A DNA stretch of 64,000 bases from Flavobacterium sp. SLB02 (GCF_009664855.1 NZ_CP045928.1:5230108-5294107); one strand, 5' to 3'. Counted from the first letter of the stretch, positions 42,952 to 51,879 are shown. The notes: generated from the sequence alone by a model not told the origin. Numbers and translations: made by a program.

Positions 42952-43533
42952 ATGAAAAAAGCATTAGTAATTATCGCACTTTCAATTTTCGCCGTTTCAT
43001 GTACTAAAACTGCAGAAGTAAAGGAAGTAAAAACAGCTTACGTAGATACTTCAATTTTAATGAAAGAGTACACTGAAGCAAAAGACCTTGAAGCAAAATA
43101 CAAAGGGCAAGCTGAAGAAAAAGGAAGACAACTACAAGCCGAGATTACACGTTTTAAACAAGACGCTGCTAATTTTCAAAGTCAGGCACAAGCAAACGGT
43201 CAGGCTTGGGCTCAACAAAGAGGTGCTGAATTGCAAAAAAGAGAACAACAATTGGGTTATGCTCAACAAGCTTTGTCTCAACAATTGCAACAGGAAAGTG
43301 GTGTTGAAATGGATTCTCTAGTAAGTGGAGTTAAAAAATTCATCAAAGATTACGGTAAGAAAAACGGTTATTCTTATATCTACGGTACTGGTGATGCTGC
43401 TTCGATTTTATACGCTGAAGAGAAATATGATATTACAAAAGATATCATTAAAGCTCTGAATGATAAGTATAAATCAAGCCCAAAATCAGAAGAAAAACCG
43501 GCAGTAAAAGAAGGAGAAGCTGCTAAAAAATAA
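42952..43533 (+). CDS. OmpH/Skp-family lipoprotein
   Basis: The 193-residue protein has a lipoprotein signal peptide with the lipobox FAVSC (Cys18 by this start). It then has the OmpH pattern: a strand with KTAYVDTSILMKEY, a long coiled coil (about residues 38-120, KYKGQAEEKGRQLQAEITRF), and a C-terminal helix-strand with YSYIYGTGDAASILYAEEKYD. It is a periplasmic chaperone-like protein of the Skp type; the lipid anchor is a variation on soluble Skp. An in-frame ATG at 42886 is upstream, but the promoter lies between it and the ATG at 42952. Confidence 0.85.
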   Translation: MKKALVIIALSIFAVSCTKTAEVKEVKTAYVDTSILMKEYTEAKDLEAKYKGQAEEKGRQLQAEITRFKQDAANFQSQAQANGQAWAQQRGAELQKREQQLGYAQQALSQQLQQESGVEMDSLVSGVKKFIKDYGKKNGYSYIYGTGDAASILYAEEKYDITKDIIKALNDKYKSSPKSEEKPAVKEGEAAKK

Positions 43534-43556
43534 TACCAAACTAACTAACTAAATTT

Positions 43557-43592
43557 AAAAACCTAAATCTGTCAAGATTTAGGTTTTTTCTT
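43557..43592 (+). terminator. Terminator of the OmpH-like gene
   Basis: AAAACCTAAATCT pairs with AGATTTAGGTTTT, followed by a T-run. Confidence 0.9.
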
Positions 43593-43633
43593 TTATAAAA
43601 ATGCGATACTTTTAGTTTTTCAATATACGCCCA

Positions 43634-45913
43634 ATGCAAAACGTTACAGAAGCAGCTGCTTACACCTTACAATTCATCAATCAAACGCAAAAATCGATCT
43701 TCCTGACTGGTAAAGCAGGGACAGGAAAAACCACGCTTTTACGCGAGATCATTGCCACAACGCACAAAAATACGGTAGTGGTAGCGCCAACCGGAATTGC
43801 GGCACTAAATGCAGGCGGAGTTACGATTCACTCCATGTTTCAATTGCCATTTTCTGCCTTTATTCCGTCTTACGAAGAGGCTTCTCAGTTTACTGAAACG
43901 GTGAAATTCGAGAATAAAGAGACCTTGCGCCGACATTTTAAAATGAGCAATGTCAAGCGTAATGTGATCAAAAACATGGAACTTTTGATTATTGATGAAG
44001 TCAGTATGCTTCGTGCTGATTTGCTGGATGCTATCGATTTTATGATGCAGACTGTGCGTAAAATTTCACGACCTTTTGGTGGAGTACAGGTGCTTTTTAT
44101 TGGTGATTTATTGCAATTACCACCCGTAATCAGGGACGAAGAGTGGCGAACTTTACGCAATTATTACAAGGGAAAATTCTTTTTTCATTCGCATGTAATT
44201 CAGCAGTTTCCACCATTATATATCGAATTATCAAAGATTTATCGTCAGTCTGATGATGCTTTTATATCCGTTTTGAATAACCTTCGAAACAATCAGATCA
44301 CGCCTCAGGATATTCAGGTTTTAAACGAATATGTCAAACCTGATTTTGATTTAAAAAACAATCCGGGTTATATCACACTTACTACGCATAATGCTAAAGC
44401 AGATTCGATTAACGAACAGGCAATAGGTGATCTAGCCGGAAACGAATTCGCTTATCAGCCCTTTATTGTCGGCGATTTTCCGGAGAAAATTTTTCCGGTC
44501 GAAGAAAATCTGAAACTCAAAGTGGGCGCTCAGGTTATGTTTGTTAAAAATGATTTGTCTTTTGAAAAGCGTTATTTCAACGGGAAAATGGGCGTTGTAA
44601 AATCACTTTCGGCAGAAGAAATATTCATTCATTTTCCTGAAGAAGATAAAACCATCGAAGTGGAGAAGTACGAATGGAAAAACATTCGATACAAAGTAAA
44701 CGATCTCACCAAAGAAGTTGAAGAAGAAGTTTTGGGCACGTTTGCGCATTATCCGCTTAAGCTGGCGTGGGCCATAACGGTTCATAAAAGCCAGGGTTTA
44801 ACTTTCGAGAAAGCTGCGCTCGACGTATCGCAAGTTTTTTTGCCCGGACAGGCATATGTAGCATTATCGCGTTTAACGTCCTTAAATGGACTTATTTTGC
44901 TGTCTCCGCTACAAATGAATGGCATTTCTAACGATCAGGATGTTATGGATTATGCTTTAAACAAGGCGACAGAAGAAGTTTTAAAACATTCATTGCACTT
45001 TGAAACAAAAAATTTTATTCATAACTATTTGATTAACAGTTTTAATTGGGCTGATTTGGCTCAGGAATGGCGTAATCATCGTTTTAGTTATAATGAAAAT
45101 GCAGTTGCATCAGAAAAACCAAAACATTCTGTTTGGGCGCATAAACGCTTAGAAACGATTGATTCGCTTATTGATCCTTCGCAGAAATTTGTGCATCAGC
45201 TTAATAAAATTTTCAATAAAGAAACGGTCGATTTGTTTTTTGTACAGGAAAGGGTAGTGGCAGCTTATGATTATTTCTTTAAACCAATGGACAAGCTTGT
45301 GACGGATCTTTTGAATAAAATGGCCGAAATCCAGAAATTTAAAAAAGTAAAAGAGTTCTACGAAGAGCTTGCTTTTTTGGATGATTTGCAAACCAAAGCC
45401 GTTTTGCGCTTAATGAAGGCCAAATTGCTAATAGAAATTGTCGTTGCAGGCCAAACCATCTGTAAAGAGAAATTGTCTTCTACAGCGATTAAAAACTACA
45501 AATTAGACAAGGTTGCAAAGATTCGCGAGGATTTTAATATGTCGAATACTGATATTTTTAAATCTGAAGAACCTGTGGTGCGTTATACGGCACGTAAATT
45601 AGATAAAAGCACACCAAAGGGCGAAAAGAGAACAACCATCGAAGAAACCCATGATCTGTGGCTGGAGAAAAATTCAATTGAAGATATTGCGCGAATGAGA
45701 AAACTGACCGTTCAAACAGTAGAAACGCATTTGGTTAAACTAATTCAGGCCAAAAAAGTCGAGATCTCAGATGTTTTACCGTATGATAAAATCCTGGCTT
45801 TGCGTGAAGCTTTTGAGTTTTACCAGGAAGAATCCCTAAGTCCTCTAAAGGAAAAATATGGAGATGAATTTACCTGGGATGAACTTAAAATGTTCAAAGC
45901 CAGTATCAATTGA
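43634..45913 (+). CDS. RecD/Pif1-type helicase with C-terminal helix-turn-helix domain
   Basis: The 759-residue protein begins with a superfamily 1 helicase core: Walker A LTGKAGTGKTTLLREI (residues 20-35), Walker B LLIIDEVSMLRAD near 118, and motif VI in AITVHKSQGLTFEKA ... AYVALSRLTSLNGL near 385-425. A helical middle part follows (residues 480-640). The C-terminus has a helix-turn-helix segment (LWLEKNSIEDIARMRKLTVQ) like the HTH_40 domain of RecQ-type helicases. A DNA-repair or replication role is likely. An upstream TACTTTTA may be a weak promoter box. Confidence 0.85.
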   Translation: MQNVTEAAAYTLQFINQTQKSIFLTGKAGTGKTTLLREIIATTHKNTVVVAPTGIAALNAGGVTIHSMFQLPFSAFIPSYEEASQFTETVKFENKETLRRHFKMSNVKRNVIKNMELLIIDEVSMLRADLLDAIDFMMQTVRKISRPFGGVQVLFIGDLLQLPPVIRDEEWRTLRNYYKGKFFFHSHVIQQFPPLYIELSKIYRQSDDAFISVLNNLRNNQITPQDIQVLNEYVKPDFDLKNNPGYITLTTHNAKADSINEQAIGDLAGNEFAYQPFIVGDFPEKIFPVEENLKLKVGAQVMFVKNDLSFEKRYFNGKMGVVKSLSAEEIFIHFPEEDKTIEVEKYEWKNIRYKVNDLTKEVEEEVLGTFAHYPLKLAWAITVHKSQGLTFEKAALDVSQVFLPGQAYVALSRLTSLNGLILLSPLQMNGISNDQDVMDYALNKATEEVLKHSLHFETKNFIHNYLINSFNWADLAQEWRNHRFSYNENAVASEKPKHSVWAHKRLETIDSLIDPSQKFVHQLNKIFNKETVDLFFVQERVVAAYDYFFKPMDKLVTDLLNKMAEIQKFKKVKEFYEELAFLDDLQTKAVLRLMKAKLLIEIVVAGQTICKEKLSSTAIKNYKLDKVAKIREDFNMSNTDIFKSEEPVVRYTARKLDKSTPKGEKRTTIEETHDLWLEKNSIEDIARMRKLTVQTVETHLVKLIQAKKVEISDVLPYDKILALREAFEFYQEESLSPLKEKYGDEFTWDELKMFKASIN

Positions 45914-46009
45914 TTTCAGATTTTGTAACTTAGAATTTCAGATTTTGATTTTGAAGATTCTAATGAAATTTCAGAATCAACTATAAAAACATTATGTAAA
46001 ATAGAAATT

Positions 46010-46768
46010 ATGAAAAAGTTACTATACATCCTCTTAATAGGCATTACGGTTCAGAATATGTCAGGGCAGGACTTGAAACCCGAATATCAAAAGTTTGTCA
46101 AAAAATTTATTGATAATGTAAAAAATGATAGGAAAGAGGCTGTTGCCGAGGCTATTAAATATCCTTTAAAAAGAGACAATCCAATTCCGTCTATCAAGAA
46201 TAAAATAGAGTTTGTAAAAAGATATGATGAAATTTTTGATGCTAAACTAAAAGCTGAAATTTCAAAATCGAATGCAGCAAAAGACTGGTCAGAAGTGGGC
46301 TGGCGTGGCATAATGCTAAATCAGGGAACTTTATGGATGGATACTAACGGAAAAGTTTTCTCTATAAGTTATCAGTCAAAAGCTGAAAATGATCTTAAAA
46401 ACAAGTTGATAGCTTCTGAAAAAAACAAACTTCACCCATCGATTGCAAAGTTTACAGCGCCGGAAGTAATTTTAGAAACCTCTAAATTTAGAGTCCGAAT
46501 TGATGATTTGGGAAATGATAATTATAGATATGCTTCATGGTCAATAAAGCAATCCATGAGCGAAAAACCAGATTTAACTATCACCAACGGGAAATGGTTT
46601 CGGGATGGTACTGGAGGAAATAATCATTACGATTTCAAAAAAGGAAATTTTCTTTACCAGTGTTACATTACAGTTTTGGGTACAAAAGATTCAGCACCAG
46701 CTAATTTAACCATCTATCAAAACGGAAAAGAAATTCTCAATCAGGACGCTAAAATTGTTCCACGTTAA
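46010..46768 (+). CDS. Exported protein, paralogue 1 of a tandem pair
   Basis: A 252-residue protein with a signal peptide (LLYILLIGITVQNMSGQ). Its first third (YQKFVKKFIDNVKNDRKEAV ... NKIEFVKRYDEIFD) is helical, the rest is beta-rich (YRYASWSIKQ, NGKWFRDGTGGNNHYDF). It is about 50 percent identical by eye to the next gene. I do not recognise a family. Its last codons (IVPR) lie in a near-parS sequence, and a terminator follows. Confidence 0.8.
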   Translation: MKKLLYILLIGITVQNMSGQDLKPEYQKFVKKFIDNVKNDRKEAVAEAIKYPLKRDNPIPSIKNKIEFVKRYDEIFDAKLKAEISKSNAAKDWSEVGWRGIMLNQGTLWMDTNGKVFSISYQSKAENDLKNKLIASEKNKLHPSIAKFTAPEVILETSKFRVRIDDLGNDNYRYASWSIKQSMSEKPDLTITNGKWFRDGTGGNNHYDFKKGNFLYQCYITVLGTKDSAPANLTIYQNGKEILNQDAKIVPR

Positions 46769-46771
46769 ACA
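46756..46771. promoter_or_regulatory. Near-parS sequence at the gene end
   Basis: TGTTCCACGTTAAACA is one base from TGTTCCACGTGAAACA. The changed base lies in the central CACGTG core, so ParB binding is doubtful. It overlaps the stop codon of the paralogue. Confidence 0.35.
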
Positions 46772-46806
46772 AAAATCCTATTCGTTGCGGCGGGTAGGAT
46801 TTTTTG
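46771..46806 (+). terminator. Terminator of paralogue 1
   Basis: AAAATCCTA pairs with TAGGATTTT, followed by T-run; the loop contains GTTGCGGCG. The terminator of paralogue 2 has the same stem. Confidence 0.85.
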
Positions 46807-46824
46807 TTTCAGATGCATTTGACT

Positions 46825-46857
46825 TTGCTCAAAGCGAATATAAATTATTTATATTTG
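46825..46857 (+). promoter_or_regulatory. Promoter of paralogue 2
   Basis: TTG at 46825-46827, 22-bp spacer, TATATTTG at 46850-46857. The spacer is at the long end of the accepted range. Confidence 0.5.
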
Positions 46858-46899
46858 ATTGTAATTACCAGATTAATAACAAATTAAAAATGTTTTAAT

Positions 46900-47661
46900 A
46901 TGAAAATAAGAAAGGTGTTTTTAATAGCATTGATTTTTTGCAGCAGTTTTGCTGTTGCCCAGGAATCAAAAATGGAGTATCAGAAATTTGTCAAAAAGTT
47001 CATTGATAATGTAAAAAGCGACAACAAAGAAGCTCTTGGCGATTGGGTTGTTTATCCGCTCAAGCGGGATTATCCAATACCAGATGTTGCCAATAAAACC
47101 GATTTTATAAAGCGATATGCTGAAATTTTTGATGCAACATTGAAAAATGAAATTATAAAATCGACTCCAGCTAAAGGCTGGAATGATATGGGTTTACGTG
47201 GAGTTATGTTAAATCACGGCAGTATCTGGCTGGATATCGACGGACGTTTAACGGCAGTAAATTATCAATCAAAGGCAGAAACCGAACTTAGAAATAAACT
47301 TATTGCTTCGCAGAAAAAGATGCTTGATCCCAGTATTGCTTTCTTTCAGACACCAATTTGTATTTTGGAGACGGCTGAATTTAAAATCAGGATTGATAAT
47401 TTAGGCAATAATAATTACCGTTATGCTTCGTGGTCAATCAAAAAAGAAATGACTCAGAAACCTGATTTAGTGATTAATGGCGGAGAATTTGTTGTAGAAG
47501 GAATTGGTGGAAATCATCAGTATGAATTTAAAAAAGACGGTTTTATTTATGAGTGTGCTATCATCGTTTTAGGCGAAAAAAATTCGCCTCCGGCGAGATT
47601 ACGAATTTATAAGGGCAATAAAGTTACTCTTTCTCAGGATGCTAGAATTGTTTCACGTTAA
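46900..47661 (+). CDS. Exported protein, paralogue 2 of a tandem pair
   Basis: A 253-residue protein with signal peptide (VFLIALIFCSSFAVAQ) and the same architecture as paralogue 1: YQKFVKKFIDNVKSDNKEAL, YPLKRDYPIPDV, YRYASWSIKK. It ends SR instead of PR, again in a near-parS sequence with a hairpin terminator after it. The pair arose by tandem duplication that included the terminator. It has its own promoter, so the two copies can be controlled separately. Confidence 0.8.
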   Translation: MKIRKVFLIALIFCSSFAVAQESKMEYQKFVKKFIDNVKSDNKEALGDWVVYPLKRDYPIPDVANKTDFIKRYAEIFDATLKNEIIKSTPAKGWNDMGLRGVMLNHGSIWLDIDGRLTAVNYQSKAETELRNKLIASQKKMLDPSIAFFQTPICILETAEFKIRIDNLGNNNYRYASWSIKKEMTQKPDLVINGGEFVVEGIGGNHQYEFKKDGFIYECAIIVLGEKNSPPARLRIYKGNKVTLSQDARIVSR

Positions 47662-47664
47662 ACA
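47649..47664. promoter_or_regulatory. Near-parS sequence at the second paralogue end
   Basis: TGTTTCACGTTAAACA differs from the consensus parS by one central base. It overlaps the stop codon, as in paralogue 1. Confidence 0.35.
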
Positions 47665-47697
47665 AAAAAATCCTACTTGCGACAAGTAGGATTTTTG
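47664..47697. terminator. Bidirectional terminator
   Basis: AAAATCCTACTTG pairs with CAAGTAGGATTTT; T-runs on both strands serve the paralogue and the convergent coiled-coil gene. Confidence 0.85.
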
Positions 47698-47699
47698 TT

Positions 47700-48147
47700 T
47701 TAATATTCAGCTTTTACTTTTTCAAGTTTTTTCTGTTGTTCTATTTTTTTTAATTTAAGTTTTTGAATATCAAGATCATGATCTTTCAACTTTATTTGTT
47801 GTTTTTGAAGATCTTCTTCAGAAACAGAACTTGAGTTTATTTTCGATTCGAGTTTCTGTTTGTTAGACTCTAATTTGTTGATTTTTTTTGTTTGTTGATT
47901 CAAGATCTTTCTCAGCGTTTTTAAGGTCTTTTTGATGCCTTTCCAGCTTCTTTTGTTCTTTTTTTAATTGCGATTGATCGTTGTCCAGCTTTTTTCGATA
48001 ATCTTCTGTAGATTTTTGCGCTTCTTTATCTAATTTTTTCTGTGCAATTTTCTGAGATTTTTCAGTTGTGGTTATTTTCTGAGCATAAAATGAATTAGAA
48101 TTCAGAATAAACAAAAATGCAAAAAGTAATTTTAGCGTGTTTTTCAT
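47700..48147 (-). pseudogene. Exported coiled-coil protein with frameshift in an A8 tract
   Basis: A signal peptide (LLFAFLFILNSNSFYAQ) is followed by a Lys/Glu/Gln-rich coiled coil. The frame from 48147 stops near 47863 (..NKKNQQIRV). Another frame (from about 47903 to 47700) continues the same coiled-coil pattern. Removing one A from a run of eight (plus-strand T8 at 47882-47889) joins them into a protein of about 148 residues. A CAAAAATA box (minus-strand TATTTTTG, 48175-48182) supports the start at 48147 over 48177. It may be a sequencing error, a phase-variable tract or a true mutation. Confidence 0.6.
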
Positions 48148-48238
48148 TGTATTTTGTTCTTTAAAAGTTAAGAACAAAAATAGGATTGTGCCTTTTGAAG
48201 TCAGGCCTGATAAGGTTTTTTAAAGATAAAATAAGACA

Positions 48239-48277
48239 AAAAAAATCCTATCCGCCGCGGCCGATAGGATTTTTTAT
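48239..48277 (-). terminator. Terminator of the HU-SPOR gene
   Basis: AAAAATCCTATCGGC pairs with CGGATAGGATTTTT and is followed, leftward, by T. Its stem resembles the two paralogue terminators. Confidence 0.8.
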
Positions 48278-49242
48278 TATAGTGTTTCGACAAGAATCCA
48301 GGCATCTGGATTTTCACCTTTTTGTATTTCTTTTTGTGCTTTTTCGGCTTCGGCCATTGTAGCATAACTTCCGTATAAAACCGGAAATAAACCGTGTTTG
48401 TTTTCTCCCAGCATTCGGGCTTTAAAACCGTCTTTGATCAATTGGTTATAAGCTTTTCTTGCATTTTGTTCACTTCTGTAAGCACCAGCCATAATGTGGT
48501 ATGACATTGCTTTTTCTGCAGCAACTTCTACTTTTGCAGAATCAACAGAAAGTGTTACAGCAGGCAATGGACTTTGGATAAAAAATGTAGCTTCCTGTAT
48601 TTTGTTTTGTACTTTTTTCTGAACAGCACTTTCTACAATAAGTGTTTTGGTAGCGATTTGATTTTGGTACAAAGGATATCCAATACTTCCCGTAATTCCT
48701 AGTCCTAAGACAAGAATTGCAGCATATTTCAGGAATGAATTTGATGATCTTTCCTCGTCATTTTCATATAAGGCAACTGGTTCTCTTTCTTCGATTTCTT
48801 TGATCTTTTTCTCGAAGTTTTCCTTTTTTACAATTGGAGAAACAAATGGACTTAGTCCAAAAGAACTTGCCAAATAATTGGTTTGATCGTTTGGTGTAAA
48901 AATTATATTTTTCTCAGAATTTAGACGAATTTCACCTATATTTTTTAGGCTGATAACACCATTCTCTTCTAAAGTTTTTTTCCAGCTTACCACTTCAAAA
49001 GCAATAGCACTCACTGCAAAACCATAAGATGTTTTTTCAGCATGAGCGATATGATTTGCCAATAGCCCGTCATTGTTTTTCAAGTGGCTATTAAATGAGA
49101 TCGATTTTTTAGGAGGAAAAAACGAATTTGTGCTTTCATTCAGCTGCGCCGAGTGAATTTCGGTTAAAAATGCTCCAAACCCTGGAACCGTTACACACTG
49201 ATAACGATACAATAACTGTGCTATATAGTTTTCGATTTTCAT
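48277..49242 (-). CDS. HU-CCDC81 / SPOR domain protein
   Basis: A 321-residue protein. The N-terminal 130 residues (KIENYIAQLLYRYQCVTVPG ... KSISFNSHLKNNDGLLANHI) match the HU-like CCDC81 fold of Bacteroidota. A membrane helix near residues 165-185 (AAILVLGLGITGSIGYPLY) leads to a periplasmic SPOR domain (YHIMAGAYRSEQNARKAYNQ), which binds denuded peptidoglycan at division sites. It probably links the chromosome or cytoplasm to the septum. An in-frame ATG at 49260 exists, but the promoter covers it. Confidence 0.88.
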   Translation of the reverse strand: MKIENYIAQLLYRYQCVTVPGFGAFLTEIHSAQLNESTNSFFPPKKSISFNSHLKNNDGLLANHIAHAEKTSYGFAVSAIAFEVVSWKKTLEENGVISLKNIGEIRLNSEKNIIFTPNDQTNYLASSFGLSPFVSPIVKKENFEKKIKEIEEREPVALYENDEERSSNSFLKYAAILVLGLGITGSIGYPLYQNQIATKTLIVESAVQKKVQNKIQEATFFIQSPLPAVTLSVDSAKVEVAAEKAMSYHIMAGAYRSEQNARKAYNQLIKDGFKARMLGENKHGLFPVLYGSYATMAEAEKAQKEIQKGENPDAWILVETL

Positions 49243-49247
49243 AGTAA

Positions 49248-49276
49248 CAAAGTTATGCAACGAATATAGTTATCAA
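49248..49276 (-). promoter_or_regulatory. Promoter of the HU-SPOR gene
   Basis: Minus strand: TTG at 49276-49274, 18-bp spacer, TAACTTTG at 49255-49248. It overlaps the codons of the longer start, so the ATG at 49242 is preferred. Confidence 0.75.
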
Positions 49277-49395
49277 AATTTTATTCACAATTTTTATTAA
49301 CAATTCGAATAATTTTATAGACAATTAATCTTCAATTAGTTGTGTTTAATTCTTCTTTTTTGGAAAGTGTTGGAATAAATATAATTTTATATTTT

Positions 49396-49427
49396 TTGAA
49401 AGAATTTACTTCTAATTTATATCTTTG
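49396..49427 (+). promoter_or_regulatory. Promoter of the dprA remnant
   Basis: TTG at 49396-49398, 21-bp spacer, TATCTTTG at 49420-49427. Transcription of the broken gene may still start here. Confidence 0.5.
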
Positions 49428-49498
49428 GCATTCTTAAAATTAATTTAAGAATTGTTTCATCAAGATATTTTTCGCCGCCATTTAACCGTATTCAATTC

Positions 49499-50598
49499 AT
49501 GTCAGATCAAGATTTATTTTATTTATTAGCCTTATTAAAAGTTGAAGGAGTAGGAGATATAATGGCTAAAAAATTACTCGCTCATTGCGGAAATGCCGAA
49601 GCAATTTTTTAAACAAAAACAAATCAAATTGCTGCTATTGATGGAGTTGGCCCTGTTTTACTAAATAATTTGAAAGACAAATCGATTTTCGAAAAAGCCA
49701 ATCGCGAACTTAAATTTATTAATGCAAACCACATAAATGTCTCTTTTTTTTCAGGACGAAAATTATCCGGAACGCCTGAAACATTGTTTCGATTCTCCGG
49801 TTTTAATTTTTTCTGCTGAAAATATAAATTTAAAAAGCAAGAAAATAATAAGTATTGTGAGAACACGCCAGATAACCTCCTACGGAATTGAGTTTTGTAA
49901 AAAGTTAATCAAAGATTTAGCACCGCTGGATCCTGTTATTGTAAGTGGTTTTGCATATGGAGCTGATATCGTGGCGCACCAATTGGCAATGGATTATAAT
50001 TTGCAGACTATTGGAGTTTTGGCACATGGTTTAAACCAAATTTATCCAAAAACGCACAAGAAATATGTGGCTGCAATAGAACAAAATGGGGGATTCATTA
50101 CTGAGTTTTGTAGTACTGCAAATCCGGATAAAGAGAATTTTGGACGCGGAAACAGGATTGTTGCCGGTATGACCGAAGCTACAATTGTGATAGAATCAGC
50201 AGATAGAGGAGGTTGGCTTATTACCGCAAACCTTGCCAATGATTATAATCGTGATGTTTTGCCGTTCCTGGCCGGGTTACAGACTAATATAGTCAGGGTT
50301 GTATGATCTTATTAAAACTCAAAAAGCAAACGTACCAACAAGCGCTGCTGATTTGATTTATATTTTAAATTGGGATATAGAAAATAAAGGAAAAACGATC
50401 CAGAAACAATTGTTTGTAGAACTTGAAGCTGATGAACAAAAAATATATGATTTTTTGCTTAAAAACGGAAAAGAGTTACTGGATATGATCGCGTTACAAT
50501 GCAATTTTCCAATCTATAAAATCTCGGGATTACTTTTGAATATGGAGCTTAAAGGGGTAATTCGGTCTTTGCCAGGGAAATTATTTGAGGCGATTTAA
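49499..50598 (+). pseudogene. dprA: DNA-processing protein DprA, decayed
   Basis: The remnant starts SDQDLFYLLALLKVEGVGDI and ends in the DprA C-terminal winged helix (LIKTQKANVPTSAADLIYIL). The Rossmann core is legible (VSGFAYGADIVAHQLAMD, NRIVAGMTEATIVIESADRG). At least five lesions break it: TAA at 49610-49612 in AEAIF*TKTN; one extra T in the T8 tract near 49744-49751; one base lost near 50257 in DV(F)AVPGRVTD; TAA at 50285-50287; one base lost near 50303. An intact protein would be about 366 residues. DprA loads RecA on incoming DNA, so natural transformation is probably impaired. Confidence 0.85.
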
Positions 50599-50610
50599 AA
50601 AGTAAAATTT

Positions 50611-50669
50611 GCCACGAATTATAGCAATCAACACGAATTAATTTCGTGAAAATTAGGGTAATTCGTGGC
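50611..50669. repeat. Palindromic intergenic element
   Basis: GCCACGAATT at the left and AATTCGTGGC at the right frame an inner inverted CACGAATTAATTTCGTG. It follows the dprA remnant and faces the convergent trpS. Confidence 0.65.
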
Positions 50670-50677
50670 AGAATAAT

Positions 50678-51652
50678 TTATTTACCAAAACCAAGTACTT
50701 CACGAACTTTGGCTAAAACACCATCAGCAATAACAGAAGCTTTTCCGGCTCCTTTTTTCAATAAAGCATCAACTTCGTCAAGATTGTTGATATAGTAATT
50801 GTATTTTTCTCTTTCGGTTTTGAATTTTTCTGTAATCAGTTCAAACAAAGCTTGTTTAGCGTGACCGTATCCGTAATTTCCACCCAAATAATTCGCTCTC
50901 ATTTCGGCGATTTGAGCTTCGGTTGCTAGCAATGAATAAATTGCAAATGCATTACAAGTATCCGGATTTTTAGGATCTTCAAGTGGTGTGCTATCTGTTT
51001 CGATGCTCATAACCTGCTTGCGCAATGTTTTGTCATCCAGGAAAATATTGATAATATTATTGGCAGACTTACTCATTTTTCCACCATTTGTTCCGGGAAT
51101 CAATTTGCTGTCTTCCTGAATTTTAGCTTCAGGAATTACAAATGTTTCGCCCATTTGGTGATTAAAACGAGAAGCGACATCACGAGTAATTTCTAAGTGC
51201 TGCAACTGGTCTTTTCCAACGGGCACAAATTCAGCATCATAAAGTAATATATCAGCTGCCATTAACATCGGATAAGAGAACAAACCAGCGTTTACATCAT
51301 CTAAACGATCTGCTTTGTCTTTGAAAGAATGCGCTAAAGTCAGTCTTTGAAATGGAAAAAAGCAACTTAAATACCAGGTCAATTCAGTAGTTTGGGTTAC
51401 ATCAGATTGTCTGTAAAATGTAACACGATCAATATCTAATCCAAAAGCAAGCCATGCAGCAGCGACACTAAAAGTGTTTTCGCGCAATGTTTTGCCGTCT
51501 TTAATCTGTGTAATCGAATGTAAATCAGCGATAAACAAAAAAGATTCGTTTCCGGGATTGTTTGATAATTCGATCGCTGGAATAATTGCTCCCAATAAAT
51601 TGCCTAAGTGTGGCGTTCCAGTACTCTGAACACCAGTAAGTATTTTTGCCAT
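50678..51652 (-). CDS. trpS: Tryptophanyl-tRNA synthetase
   Basis: A 324-residue class I synthetase. The HIGH-type motif is VQSTGTPHLGNLLGA (residues 8-22) and the KMSKS motif is GGKMSKSANNI near 191. The tRNA- and Trp-binding segments PMLMAADILLYDAEFVPVGK and DQLQHLEITRDVA lie between. Length is typical of bacterial TrpRS. It stands alone on the minus strand between palindromic elements. Confidence 0.96.
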   Translation of the reverse strand: MAKILTGVQSTGTPHLGNLLGAIIPAIELSNNPGNESFLFIADLHSITQIKDGKTLRENTFSVAAAWLAFGLDIDRVTFYRQSDVTQTTELTWYLSCFFPFQRLTLAHSFKDKADRLDDVNAGLFSYPMLMAADILLYDAEFVPVGKDQLQHLEITRDVASRFNHQMGETFVIPEAKIQEDSKLIPGTNGGKMSKSANNIINIFLDDKTLRKQVMSIETDSTPLEDPKNPDTCNAFAIYSLLATEAQIAEMRANYLGGNYGYGHAKQALFELITEKFKTEREKYNYYINNLDEVDALLKKGAGKASVIADGVLAKVREVLGFGK

Positions 51653-51735
51653 TCTAGTTTTTTCTTATTACTAAACGCAAAGTTCGTTTTTTTACTGCAA
51701 AATACATAAATTTTACCACGCTGTTTTATTTTAAT

Positions 51736-51793
51736 CTCGTAAAGTCGCTAAGCCGCAAAGTTTATTTTCTTTGCGGCTTAGCTACTTTGCGAG
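51736..51793. repeat. Palindromic element with 25-bp arms
   Basis: CTCGTAAAGTCGCTAAGCCG and CGGCTTAGCTACTTTGCGAG form near-perfect arms around TTTATTTT. Further CTTTGCG units follow at 51810-51850. It lies between divergent trpS and plsC. Confidence 0.7.
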
Positions 51794-51879
51794 AAATATG
51801 TTAGCGTTCTTTGCGAAAAAACTTTGTGAACTTTGCGGTAAAAAAACGTACCGCATAATAGCTACACTAGAAATTCTTT

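Noticed and set aside
49737..50306. A separate 189-residue DprA-like gene
   Set aside because: It is the middle piece of the decayed dprA; its apparent start lies at a frameshift and the flanking pieces continue the same protein.
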